From Diphasiastrum complanatum (taxonomy: Eukaryota > Streptophyta > Lycopodiopsida > Lycopodiales > Lycopodiaceae): a DNA stretch of 64,000 bases. A model generated the notes under the pieces. That model saw only the letters and a program-made list of their open reading frames with translations. It searched no databases and was not told the origin of the DNA. Both the position numbers and the translations under genes were made by a program. The stretch is taken from assembly GCA_029204225.1 (NCBI GenBank), contig CM055100.1, positions 28,720,649 to 28,784,648 on the forward strand. Reading direction: 5' to 3'. Of the stretch, positions 32,292-45,300 are shown in pieces; the stretch's first letter is position 1, and every line of letters starts with the position of its first letter.

Positions 32292-33150
32292 CCTGCAAAC
32301 CTCTGTCTTTTGAGATGTGATTTTTGAGAGTTTGTGGCAAATTAGGATGTGCTCACACTTCGTTGTGCAGGTTGTATATTTTCTTTTTATTGAAGCTCCT
32401 TCGAGAAAGTATGCGGACTGCTTTGCCTTTTCGGAATCTCCTTTATCAGCCTAAAGTAACTAGATTTTGCTGTTTGTAATTTTCACGTATGGTACATGTT
32501 TAAATGATGAGCCACAAGCTGTGTTTGTGTTGGAGGTTTTTGTTCATTGTGAGTTGATCATTCTTTTAGCCAGTTTTTATGCTGAGAACATACTTATAGT
32601 TCAGTTCTTTCCAATGAGTGGGATTTCCTGTTTTGATTAGAAGTCATTTTTAAGGACAGCGCATAGGGTCCTTGCATAGAACAATTATAGACCAGATTTG
32701 TGAACAAGCAGCATATGAAATTGATGGTAAATGCTTATGAGATCTATATTACTTGAAGATTCAAGGCTATAGCTAAAAAACTTTAGTGGTCATGAAATTT
32801 TTTGCATTTACAAATGTTTGTCTTCATTTTCAATGTTGTTTCCCAAAGTGGCTTTAAGTTTAAGGTTTGTATTCCAGGCAGCCATCACAGTTGGGTTCAT
32901 TATCCTAGTTGCTGCATGCTTGATGAGCTAAAGATAATTTAGACAACCTTATGATTAATTGCAGAAATGGCTGAATTTTCCCATTTTCTTACTGGAATGG
33001 TGAATTATTGAAGAAGTTTGATCTTTGATTTATCTTTTTAAACAAGGATCCACATGTATTTTTGGTCGTATGATTGTCCATTGTGACTGTTGACCTTCTC
33101 TACGCTTTGTGTTTGAATCAGATAGGTAGACTTATATTCAGTACTGGAGA
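32292..33150 (+). other. Upstream region of PEX11, with probable 5' UTR intron end
   Basis: There is no coding frame. TTATATTCAG at 33132-33141 looks like a splice acceptor nine bases before the PEX11 start codon, which would place the transcription start further upstream beyond a 5' untranslated intron. The upstream exon cannot be fixed from sequence alone. Confidence 0.4.
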
Positions 33151-33342
33151 ATGGGCTCTTTGGATGTGGCAAGAGCAGAAATTGCCTTTCTAGTGTTGTA
33201 TTTAAATAAGGCAGAAGCTAGAGACAAAATATGCAGAGCCATCCAGTACGGTGCGAAGTTTATCAGCAATGGGGAAGCAGGGGCAGCTTCACAAGTAGAC
33301 AAGTCAACAAGTTTAGCTCGAAAAGTCTTTCGACTTTTAAAG
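33151..33342 (+). CDS. PEX11 coding exon 1
   Basis: 64 codons from MGSLDVARAE to KVFRLLK. The ATG matches the start of plant homologues. The donor is AAAG|GTCACT. The last residues begin the amphipathic helix. Confidence 0.95.
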
Positions 33343-36300
33343 GTCACTAACATTCTTGCAATCAGGCTTTATGACAGTACATCATTTTGCAGATAAAAGA
33401 TCAGAGCATTCCTTCTTGTGGAAGTTTTAATTCAGGTCTTTTTGCATATAGATGTATTTGCGTGTTAAGGATTACCTCATGATCTGCTCTTGAGGATCTT
33501 GTAATACTTGTCAGTTCTGCAAAGAACCAAGCTTTTGGTGTATCAAGGCACATTGAGCTTATGCATTTACGTTTTATAGTGTCTGGAAGGCACAAAGCTA
33601 TCATATGTAGTCATAGATCACCTGAAAAGAAAAACCTAGTTCTGCGATTTTTGATATGTCGGTGGTTCAGCTTAAACACAACATCTTATGGTTAGAAGCC
33701 TCTTAGTATGGGCTCTGATGTCACCTATCCAACATGACGCCTAACAGGAAATATTTTTTTTGCCAAAGGGCTTGTGGCAGGTGTCTGCCACAATCAAAAT
33801 GTAGTGGTTGCAAATATTCTTGGCCTTTTAAAGAGTAACAAAAGGAAAATGCTTATTATTGGAGTTTCTCTCAGTGTCATCTTTTTCAGATTTGGTTTCA
33901 TTGCAACCAGGCAGAATAGGACTTCTCACATTACCTCCGTACCTTTCAAGTTTCCCTTTGATGTATCAATCTTTGAATGAAAATCGAAGCTAATCCACTT
34001 TTTGCATCTGCATAGTTTAAAGGTTGGAAACTTTGATTTGTACTGGGGATGATTTTAAACCTTCTTGCGTGCAGTATATGAATGAGGTCCAGGGATTACT
34101 TGCACCATCTCCAAAGTCAACTCCTTTACCTATTGCCCTTCTTGGAAAGGTAGTGTGAACAAAGGTGTATGACAACCTTTGATGGAAAAGAACTTGCTGA
34201 TGGTGCTCTTTGTTAAGAGTATTATTTTTACGGATAGCAAATATTTCAACATGATAAATCTTTAAATATTTGTTTTGGAAATCAATTTTAGAATAATAGC
34301 TGAGTCTTGCAAAGTGGTGCATCGTACAAAGTGCTGATGAACCATTGTGCTAACGAACCATTTCATGAATAGTGCATGCCATTGTATGAATAATGAAGCC
34401 GTTGTGCATTGAAGATTGTTACACAGCCTCATGGTTGCTTTGCAGGCCAAAAATGCTCTTGTTGGAACCTTTTTATTCCTCGATCAGCTGGTTTGGGCTG
34501 GTAGAACTGGCATTTATAAGGTTTGAACACTCTAGATGCTTTGCTTTTTTTCGTGTCAGGTCTGTAATGGTAGGCAAGCAGTTAATGTGTTTGTAGAGGA
34601 CAAGCACATGGATCACTCTGACTTAAAAGGCATAACTCATTTTTTTTTATATTTTCATTTTGTGGAAGAGGTTTTAGCTGCTAGGTGGAAACAAGCTGTT
34701 GGCCTGATTAGTTACTGCAGATGTTGACGATTGAGGAAGAGGATATTCACGCTGTGCAGTGTGATTTTCTTTTCATTGTTATGGGCCAAAATGTGTGAGA
34801 TCGATCTTGCTGATGGTGCAGTGTGAGTGTGCCCTGTTCTACTGTGTGCTAGTCCTTTTCCCTGCATCCTTTTGCTCCACTAGTGAAATCATCCAATAAT
34901 GAGCACCTTTAGAACACTTTCATTCAATCAAAATTCTATGCGTCAGTTAAGGTACAATATTTGCTTACTATTCTTTACTCCAATCCCAGTTCGCTAGGGG
35001 CTAGGGACCATTCTCAATAGCTTGTTTGAACTAGTGTTAGTGTTAGCTGCTCTCGCTCTCTAATGGAAAGAAGTTCACCAGCGATGGCTTTCTCAATTCC
35101 AACCAGTTTGCATCCTGATGATAACATCTGTCATTCTGGTCAAAACTTCATGGCATGAGCATGTGTTTGGTACTTGAAACTGAAAGTAATCACCTATTAT
35201 GTTCCATCATCAATTTTTTACAAGTGTTAGCAAATGGAGTTGGCACCATACTATGGAGTGGCTAACGAATAAACTCATTTGGTGTAACTGTCAATCAAGT
35301 GAGTGATGTTTGAAACATGAGGTTCAAACCTCATGGGTCTTGATAGGGTTTTAATCATTAGAAGTCTTTGATGTTTATGTGTTTTGGAAGTCATTGAGCA
35401 TGTATATTCAACAATATCACTCAATATTTAGATGAATATTCAAAACCAATATCTTCATGTAGAAAACTTTATAACCATTTGCATAGGAAGGTCATTGAAC
35501 AGCACTAGCAGAAAACCAGCTTAAGTATGGACTCACCATGTTAAACTCACCTCTCAACGCTCTTTCTATTCATATGTTACTCTTTTTATTCCAATGTTAG
35601 CCATTAGCCCTCTTTATTTTATTTACATGCCTAAAAGCCATTTTATCAAAATTTGTAGATTGTGCTTATAACTAGTTTGGAATAAGCTTGATCCAGGGAG
35701 ATTCAAAAGTTTTAAGCCTTTTGTGCCAATTTAACACTTTTGGGGGCCTTGCGCACTTCCTCATGGGGAAAACTAACAAAATTGTTTTCCAATTGTTTTT
35801 TAAGTATTAGATACAAAAAAAACGTACTGCACCAGTACGTTCCGAAACATACTGTATGGAACTTACAGTATGTTCCATCTTCTGACCTCGGAACGGGTTT
35901 TTTATGCCATCAATATATCAAATAGAGATATGGATAGCAGATGGTTGATGCCATGACTGACACCCTAAGGCTGTTAGGAGACATCTTTATCTCAATGGAT
36001 TATCAAGACTCCTCTAGGCAGAAAGATTGGACTAATAAAACAATTCAGAAAATGCTTTTTACATGTTTCTCACATGCAACTAGTGTGGGGGAGGTATTTT
36101 GGTTGATATGGTTTACTTGTAAAATTGGTGTGCATTCTTTGTTGTATTTCCTGCATAATTCACGGAAAGTCAACCACCTTCTATTGCCTTTGTGCTTATG
36201 TTACATGTATGCGATCCAACCGAGCCTACTTAGTAGCTGTACAATTGAGATGCATCAAAAAAGTCTAGAAGGTGGTTGACTTTCCGTGAAACATGCGAAA

Positions 36301-39300
36301 TTTTACTGACAGCATGGGAGAATGTGTAGAATTGAAACTTATGCGAGCATCAAACACATTATAAGTTTTTTCGTGAAGATAAATTACAAGTTGTCTTCGA
36401 CCATTTGAAATCCCAAAAGTGAGTCATTGAGGTGGCTTACCAGCTTAAACGTTCATAATTAAAGTGAATTGAGTTTCCATGTAAGCAGTGAGCACACTCA
36501 AGGCAAGCTCGTATGAAGATGGGTCATTTGCATTTGAGGGGAGATGAATTGAGTAGCATGAAGGACATTTTATTGTGTTCCTTTTGAAATTCAAAGCTTT
36601 AACTGATATTGGATCTGTGGAAATGTATTTAGACTAATTTCATTCTATTTAAGGGAAATCTTATTTCTCGGGGTTTTTAAATGGTAAATGCGTTTTCCCA
36701 CTCCTTCGTTACTTCAAGATGAGAAACGATGTTGGGAAGCGTCATTTTCTCACTTCGGAAATGCGTATCCTTACCATTTTTTAAAATAAAAAGCTAAAAA
36801 AGCCCTACAAAACAACATGTGGGAAATGTGTTTCCCCACAACACGGGTCAGCTGAAAAACAGTTCGTTGCCAAAAACCAATAGCTTTACCAAAAAAACAA
36901 CCTACAAGGAAAACCGAAGACGAACTTTGTTTGTGACTCTCAGCTCACTGTTCCCTTATAGTTTGCGCTTGTCTTACTAAAGTATATCTCCTCCTTTAAG
37001 CCACGAGGGAGATCTCCCTAAGATCCTCTTTGTGAGTAGTGAACGTTGCTGCATTCTTCAAGTTTTACATCGTTTTTCTTGTTTTGCAGCATTCTAGGCC
37101 CTCTCCTCCATTTTGCATCGGTTTTCCTTCGTCCCAGCTCTGTTTCTCTTGAGCTTTAGTGCATTCCCTTCCTATTCTATGTAGCAAGAGGAGTACGTGC
37201 AGAAACTAGAGTCTTTTCAGCCTTGTTTAAAAGGAATATCATGATATTGTATGCCTTCTAGCCACTTTGAAGTTGGGCATTTCTAGAAATTTCTCCCTCC
37301 ATATCGTTTCACAGTATGAGGCATAGTTGCACAGAAACGCGTCTATGGGAAAAAACATTTCTAGAAACGCGTTTTTAGACCAGAATCGCAGGGAAAAAAA
37401 ATAAAAATGGATATTCATGATATTGCATTGCTTTGCAAGTTATACTAAACTGTTCCTTTCCTAGTTCTCCCTCAAAGAAACTCATATCACTATCAGTATA
37501 AGCTACCAGACGAGGACTCATCAATGGTATTCATAGTTTCCAATAAAAGTTTCCAGCCTCCCATCCCACGACTTAATGTCTCCTTTGTAGAAATGGCTGT
37601 GCCATGCATATCAACTTGAGCCACACCATGCATTCACATATTTGGAGGTCCCAAATGTAGCTAAATACGGCCCTAACTGCCAAAACAACTGAAAAAGCCA
37701 ATAAACCCTTACTGAAAATCCCAGTAAGGCCCCAACAGCCAAAACACCCAAAAAAGCCAAAACAACTGAAAAAGCCAATCATAGGCCTCGTTGGACCCAA
37801 TAGTAGCTCTAAATGAATTGACAGAACAGATATAAAAAGTAACATGACGAGCCACTCTGACTTTCAACCTTGACAGAATCTTACAGGTATTGTTGCACCC
37901 ACACTGGACCACATTGTACCCGAAACATTCGGCAACCTACATAAATGAACTGCCCTTGAAAAATGCTTTAATTTGATACCCATGTTGCCCACACACAAAA
38001 AAAAGAAAACGTTTCTCAGAAACGCTCCCCCATTTCAGAAATGCGTTTTTGATCGCGTTTCTAGAAACGTGGTGCAACTACTGAATGCACCTGTACGAGA
38101 TTTGGTGGGCAGCAAGTAAGCACATGTTAGTAGGTGGATGATGCAAAGAAGGCGAAGTTTTTGGAGGAAGAGAAGGAAATGTTGACAATTATTGCATCAA
38201 AAGCACGAGTGGAAGGCTGGCCAAGTGTGCCACTAATGCTTTGACATGACCTTTGTCGTCCTCTATAGGACTTACATTTGCTCTAAAGGTGCATCCTTTC
38301 CTACAACTATGTGTGCCTACTAGCATTGAGGGCTTATAGACAAAATGTTGTTGAAAAGGCAAATATTGAGTCGTCTTTGATTCTATGGAGGGTTGAGAGG
38401 AGTGATTGTTCCTTGATTGCTTATGAGTGGAGCAATGCTAAAAATAGATCTCTTGGAGGATGTCTTGCTTGTTCTAAAGGTAAAGCATTTTTCAATAACT
38501 CCTTTGATTTTCCAAACATCAAAAATCTGTGGATAAAATTTAGTTCTAATATGGTCACGAGTGGTTGAGTATGTGGGAGCTTCCAATGTTATCCAGAAGC
38601 TTTTAATAGGGCAGCTGGTGAATTGCTTATGAAAAAATATCCTCACATTATCTAGAGTGGTATCTGCTCTTAATAATCTGATGAAAAGTATATGCGAGCT
38701 GCCATGGATCTCAATCACTATTGAGGAGGCACATGGGGTGTTCACATTTATCACCAAGCACCACTTCTGTTTGCATTTCATAGGAAGTATCCACCACTGG
38801 ACTTTCAAAATATTCAGAAACAAGGTTTGGCTACAATATTATGATGATTCAAGTACTTCACACTGTGTGATAATCAGAGAATGGATCGAATGATCGAGAA
38901 GGTGGAGGAAATCATAGCAGATGAAGAAAAAAAACAAGATGTAAGGGAATTATGTATCATGGCCTTGAGCTACAGTTACATTACCGTGTGCTTGGGTATT
39001 GTGAGAAATTAAAATCAATTGTGGCCTGATTGATGCAAGTCTTGGACAGATCTTCAAGAGTAGATGCATGAACTGCTTGGTGAGGTGGGCTACAGGGAGA
39101 TTGGAGGCAAGACAATCTCCCAGGCTCGGGGTGAACAAAGTTGTGTTCTATGATTGGGTGGAGAGTTTTATGTCCACTAGTTTAGTTTATTTCGGTAACT
39201 CATCAGGATCTATGCAGGTATATTGTTGGTCATGAAAAAATTAGCTGACTAAATCAGGTGTTTGTACCAATTTGTGCAGGTTATTGCAATTTCAGTGAGA

Positions 39301-42300
39301 TTGGTATAGCATAACATCAAATTTGTTGTGTCATTCTCTTGCTTATAGATAACATCATTGGAGTCTTACCTAGCATTATGGTCCAAGGTGGAGGGGGGTA
39401 GTCAACTTGCCCATAGAAGGGAGCCTTTGGTTCCCAAGGTGCCCGAGCCTGGATCATGGAAGGATTTCATACTTGGCACAAACAAATGGATTCCAGGGAC
39501 GTTGCTTGGACCATGAATGCCAAGTAGTAGCAGTAGCAAGAGACAATTTTAATTACATAAGGAGATCCTAAGCGAGGCATATTGACCATGGATACCAACT
39601 GGAGCTGCAAATAAACTTTATCAATGAATGCACCTCATGGTTAGTTGTGAATGTTGCATATTATGAGCCACTTGTTAGAAATTAATGTTTATTTGCTCCC
39701 CTAATGTTGGTTTGGCCATGCCTGTGAGCTATTATAGGGGCCATTTCTATATTAAGTAAATTCTAAAGTCAAGTTAATTAGTCTTGCATGTAGGAGGGCG
39801 CACTAGTTCTAGATTAGAACATGATTTTTCAATAAGGGTCTTTTACCCAAAATAGAGTGCAACTATAGTAATCAGCTTTTTGCATTTAGCTTTTGCTTTA
39901 TGCTTTTAGCTTTTGCCAAGGACTAGAGAAAGTATATAAGGAGGGCTGGCGCCCCACCTCCAATCATTGCATTGTAGAGTTCTATGATTAGTTCACTCCT
40001 ATCTAGAATTTGAGCATCAAATCCTGAAATGGTATTAGAGTTGGCTTCTTGATCTTGGAAGCTATCAAGATCCTACATGAGGGAGAGAGATTGTTTCCAG
40101 GCGTGCAATCAGATTATTGAAAGAGCTGTAGCTGTATGTGAGGTCAACGTTGTTATGAGCACAACGTGGATCTTCTAGGAGGAGATCGGATCGACACATG
40201 ATCAGTTAGCTGGAGAATTGTTGGCACTTTTTGCTGGCTGTCTACTGAGACCTGTTCGCTGGAATTACAAATCAGTCAGCTGCTGTCTTCTGCAGACCTG
40301 TTTGCTGGAGTAGAGTGACGTGAATCTGTAGCTGTTCGCTGGTTGGTTCGTTGGCTGCTGACCTAATTGCTGGCTGGATTGCTGTCTACTAGAACTGTTT
40401 ACGGCTACTGTACCAGATCACTGGCAGACCTGATAAAGGTTCGGCTGCAGAGTTGTTCGTTGACCTGAGAACTGATTGCTGGCTGGATCACTGAATCTGC
40501 AGCTGTTTGCTACTGAACTGTTGTTGGCTCACTATTGGATCTGTTCGCTGCAGTGTACCAGACCTATTCATTGCTGCTCTTTGTTCCCTGAACTGCAATC
40601 TGTTTGCTGGAAGTGGAGTGATCTGAACCTGTTCACTGGCTAGATCGCTGTCCTACAGATCTATTACTGTGATAGTTCGCTGAAAATCAGGTTATTAAGT
40701 TGCTACAGATCAATACTGTTGTTTGACAATGGCAAGGTTGAATGATGCTGTGTTACCGGAATCTAGTAATCCCAGATGGTACAAACTTTAGCATCTGGAA
40801 GTTCAAGATGCAGAATATTCTCCAAGATCGAGAATATTGGGACATTGTCATCGGTGTTGAGATACCGCCTACTATAGATAGGGAGTTGCGAGAGTATCAG
40901 AAGCGGAGGAGATCATATTATTAACTTGTTAGTTAAAGATATGATTATACCTCACATTAGGGATGCTGCTGGACCCAAAGAGGCTTGGGATATTCTGTAG
41001 AATTTATATGAGATTGTAAATCAATCTTGAATTTTGTTCTTAACTAATAAGCTACATATGTTAAAGATGGGTACAGGTGGATCAATAACGAATTACTTTA
41101 CTCGAGTGAAGGATCTGAGATGGCAACTTATTGCAGTTGGAATAATGTTGTCTTTACGGGAGACAAGGCCTTCTTTCGATGAGTTGAATGCAATACTGCT
41201 ACAAGAGGAAATGTGTTAGGGACCCAACTCTCTTGGGTCCCAAACCCAGACTTGAGACCAGACGATGACTGGGCCTGTAGACTTGACTGGTGACTCGTGA
41301 ACTTGCATGGTTGCCACGTGTCATGATCCAGGAGTGCACATGGCTTGGAGTCTCTCTCCTTGGAGGTATACAAGGGGAGGAGGACTCATTTGCCATCCAT
41401 TCTGTCTACCTAGGAGGAGGTGGATGGAGAGCATGTGCACGGCCAGGATGTATTGCTAGCGTGAGGCAGGAGATGGCTGAGAGCCTAGGCGGTGGTATGG
41501 GACGCTGTTTGGGATGGAGGTCGGATCCAGCTTGATACGGTCAGAGGCCAGGGCACGGTGGGTGGACCCAGAGTAGGTCCCATGTTGAGGTGGAACGTGA
41601 ATCGTTCGGTCTCTTGTGGTTAACCGGCACCTGGAGGTTTGCAGTAAGTAAGATTTTAACATATGGTATCAGAGCCACTGCATACTGAAAGCAGGTGCGT
41701 TGATCCGTAGTAGTTTCTTGTAAATCACGACGCTTCTGACGGAATTCAAATCGGGTTTAAAATGCAGTTTTTATGCATCTTCTATGGTTCTTCTTCCCGC
41801 TGTTTTTTCAAAATTTCGATGAAAAAAAAAGTTAGAAAAAAAAGTAGGGGGGGGGGGCCAAGGAGGACCTTCCACGTGGCATTGTCCCGGAAAGGACAGG
41901 TGGCGGTCCTTCCTATGCCTAGTCCGCTCAGATTCAGGCGATGGTCTGATCGCGATGGGGCCTCCTCAACGTAGTATAAAACTTTATAGGTCATCGCTGC
42001 CTGTCCAGAAAAAATTTAAAAAAACGTTGAGAAATCTGCCACGTGGCAGCTCTTGGGCCAGGTGAGGTGGCAGCTGGCAGCGCCCTGCTGTTGCGATCTG
42101 TTTCAGAACCTGAGGTGAGGAAATCGGGGCCCTCCATGAAATTTTAACTTGATTGTCTTCTATCTGTCCCTGTATATCAGCGATGGACCAGTTGAAGAAA
42201 ATCAAGATAAAGTGAAGGGGGAGGGGGGCTGTAGGCCACCTGGCAGATTGCTAGGTGAAGGCCAAAAGGCTGAGGTGGAGGCTAGGTGGCAAGGCATGCC

Positions 42301-45300
42301 TCTTCCATGCATCTGTTTTGTGAGAAATAAGGTGGAGGTGGTGGTGCATCCTCTCCTTGCTCTCTCTTAATCCTCTTGGCAGCCATGGACAATACCATTT
42401 GGTTTGTGAAGAGACAGCAAGAGTAGTCTTGTATCTACCTTCCTTGAGTAGCTTTTGATTCTCTTCTATCTTCTCTTCTTAATTCACCTCTCTTCTCTCT
42501 GTAAAAATGGAGCCTACTCCTACTACACAGCCTATGTCCCCTGCTCATGAGGCTACAGTATCTGCCTCTGTCTTAGACCCTGATGCTTTGATGCTGGCTA
42601 TTAACAGTCTACAGTAACAGATTGTGGATATGCAAGCAAAGCACAGTCGGGATCAGCAGGATCTCAAGGAATTGACGCAGCTAAGGCAATTGGTGCATCA
42701 ACCCTTGTTTACTCCTGAAGTTTTTGCTGGGGAAAAGAAGGATAGAACCCCGGAGGCGGTCTTGCAATGGCTGGATCGATGGAATTCGCACTTTTCCATG
42801 CACGATTCATCCGAGGACAACAAGATCAATCTCGCCGTCATGTACCTGCGAGGTAAAGCATTTACCTGGTGGCAAGATATAAGGGGTAAGCCTGAAGTTC
42901 CTAGGAATTGGGAGGATTTCTGTAAGGCCTTTAAGGCGGCCTTCCTTCCTATTCTTGATGATTTTGAGTTTTACCGTCAGTATGCGACGATCCATATGGG
43001 GAACCGGCCCCTGGATCAGTATTTGCAAGAATTTCAAGAGGTCTATTCTCGTTTTGCAACTAGAATAGATCCTTTGGTAGTGAAGTTGCATTTCATACTG
43101 GGGTTGCCAAGAGATTATCAGCTAGAGGTTAGGAGGAACCAGCCTCTTACCCTCGAGGATGCTGTTCGCTTCGCCAGAATTTACGATGATACTCGTACGA
43201 TGGCTAAGCCTGAGATTGGGGTCTTACCTGACGTAAAGGGTAAGAGGCCTTTCTTTCCAAAGAAATCGAAAGATAAGGCAAAGGAAGGCGCTTCAGGTTC
43301 AGGGAAATCAAAGATAATATCTACCTTGGACCAGGAAACCTTCATGAAAGCCAGAAGCGACAATCTACGCTTCAATCGCATGGAACCAGGTCATGTCGCG
43401 AAGGAATGTCCAAAGAAACGGAAAGCTAAAGGGGCATCTTTTAAGATGCCAGGTAACTCTAACATATCTAGTATAGATCTTTCCTTTGCTGGTAATTCTG
43501 TGTGTGAGCATTGTTGTTTTAATACGGCTGTTTTTGGCCCTCATGACCTCATTCGGAGGAAGGGGGTTGTAGGTGGTCAAGCCGTAACTATTTTATTTGA
43601 CGATGGTTCCACACAATTTTATTAACGCTAATTTGTTGTAGAAGCTAAAGGTGGAAACAAGGCAAAGTGACCACCGATACACAGTGAAGCTGGCAACTGG
43701 AGCAGAAAGCCAAGTTTGGGACCGGATAGTCCCTCATCTACCAATACAGATTCAAGCCTATAAGGATAAATTAGACTTTCATATTATGAATCTAGATAGG
43801 GTAGATGTTATACTTGGTAAAGAGTGGTTCTTTGAGAGGAATGAGTCCATGAAGAAAAACTATGTAACACACAGTTTGTCGTTCTTACATAACGGCTCAC
43901 TCATAGAATTGAATGGAAATGTGGATATTTCTACTCCGTATATGCTTTCTGCTATGGAAACTGTTAAATGTATGGATATTGTGGATTGCAGTTCTTATTT
44001 ATGTTGGTTAAAAGATTTTACTTACCATGAAGAACGTAGTTTACAATTTTACAATCTCCAGATGGAATTAATGTCTAATAACCTAAAACTAGAAAACTCA
44101 CCGGAAGGTGAAATTTTTAGGAAACTTAGACATGAATTTAACGATGTTTTTCCTGAGCAGCTTCCTGAGGGTCTTCCCCCCTCTAGGGGTGTTGACCATG
44201 GTATTAAACTAATTCTTGGTAGTTCTCCTATATCACTGTATCCATATAGGATGAGTACTACTGAGGAGGATGAAGTTTATGGGCAACTGCAAAATTACCT
44301 TAAGATGGGCCATGTAAGGCCTAGCAAATCTCCCTGGGGGGCACCTGTGCTCCTTGTTGATAAAAAAGATGGAGGTACTCGTCTTTATGTGGACTTTAAA
44401 AAGTTGAATAAGTTAACGATTAAAAACCGTTATCCTTTACCACGAATGGATGAACTGGTTGATCGATTGCATGGTGCAAAGTACTTCACCAAAATCGATT
44501 TGAGATCAGGGTATCATCAAATTCGCATAAAGATTGAGGATATTGAAAAAACCGGGTTTAGAACTAGGTACGACCATTATGAGTTTCTGGTTTTACCATT
44601 TGGCTTGACAAATGCTCCAGCGACTTTCCAACAGATGATGAACGATCTTCTTCGTCCATATCTGGGAAAATTCGTGATAGTCTACTTAGATGATATTCTC
44701 ATCTATAGTAAGACCTTGGAGGAGCATGAGGAACATCTCAGGACTGTCTTAAAGTTACTTAGACAGGAGAAGCTGTTTGCCAAGGAGTCCAAATGTGTGT
44801 TCTTCCAAAAAAGGTTGTTATACCTTGGTCACATTATTTCGGACCATGGGTTGGAAATTGACCCAAATAAAGTCCGACAAGTACGAGAATGGCCTATCCC
44901 TAAAACCATCCGGGAGGTTAAGTCTTTTTTGGGCTTTACGGGGTTTTTTCATAGATTCATCTTGAACTATGCATTAATTGCATTGGCCTTGACGAATGTC
45001 CTCAGAGGGGCTAAAAGAGTTAGCCGGCACAGTAAGTTTAGTCTTCCAGTTACTTGGACTGAAGAGTTGAATCAAAGTTTCGAAAACCTCAAATACTGTG
45101 TAACTACAGCGCCTATTCTACACATAGTGGATCCTAAAAAGCCATATGTACTTGAAACGGTTGCCAGTGACTATGCTATAGGCGCAATCCTATATCAGGA
45201 TGGTAGACCGGTAGCTTTTGAAAGCAAGAAGTTGGATCCTGCTCAAAGGCGGTATTCCACCTATGACAAGGAACTTTTTGCTGTCATTAATGCCCTAAAA

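Noticed and set aside
37322-38081. 8 bp target duplication for element I
   Set aside because: Several end definitions were tried (left flank around TATGAGGCA, right flank CTGAATGCA). None gives a clean duplication.
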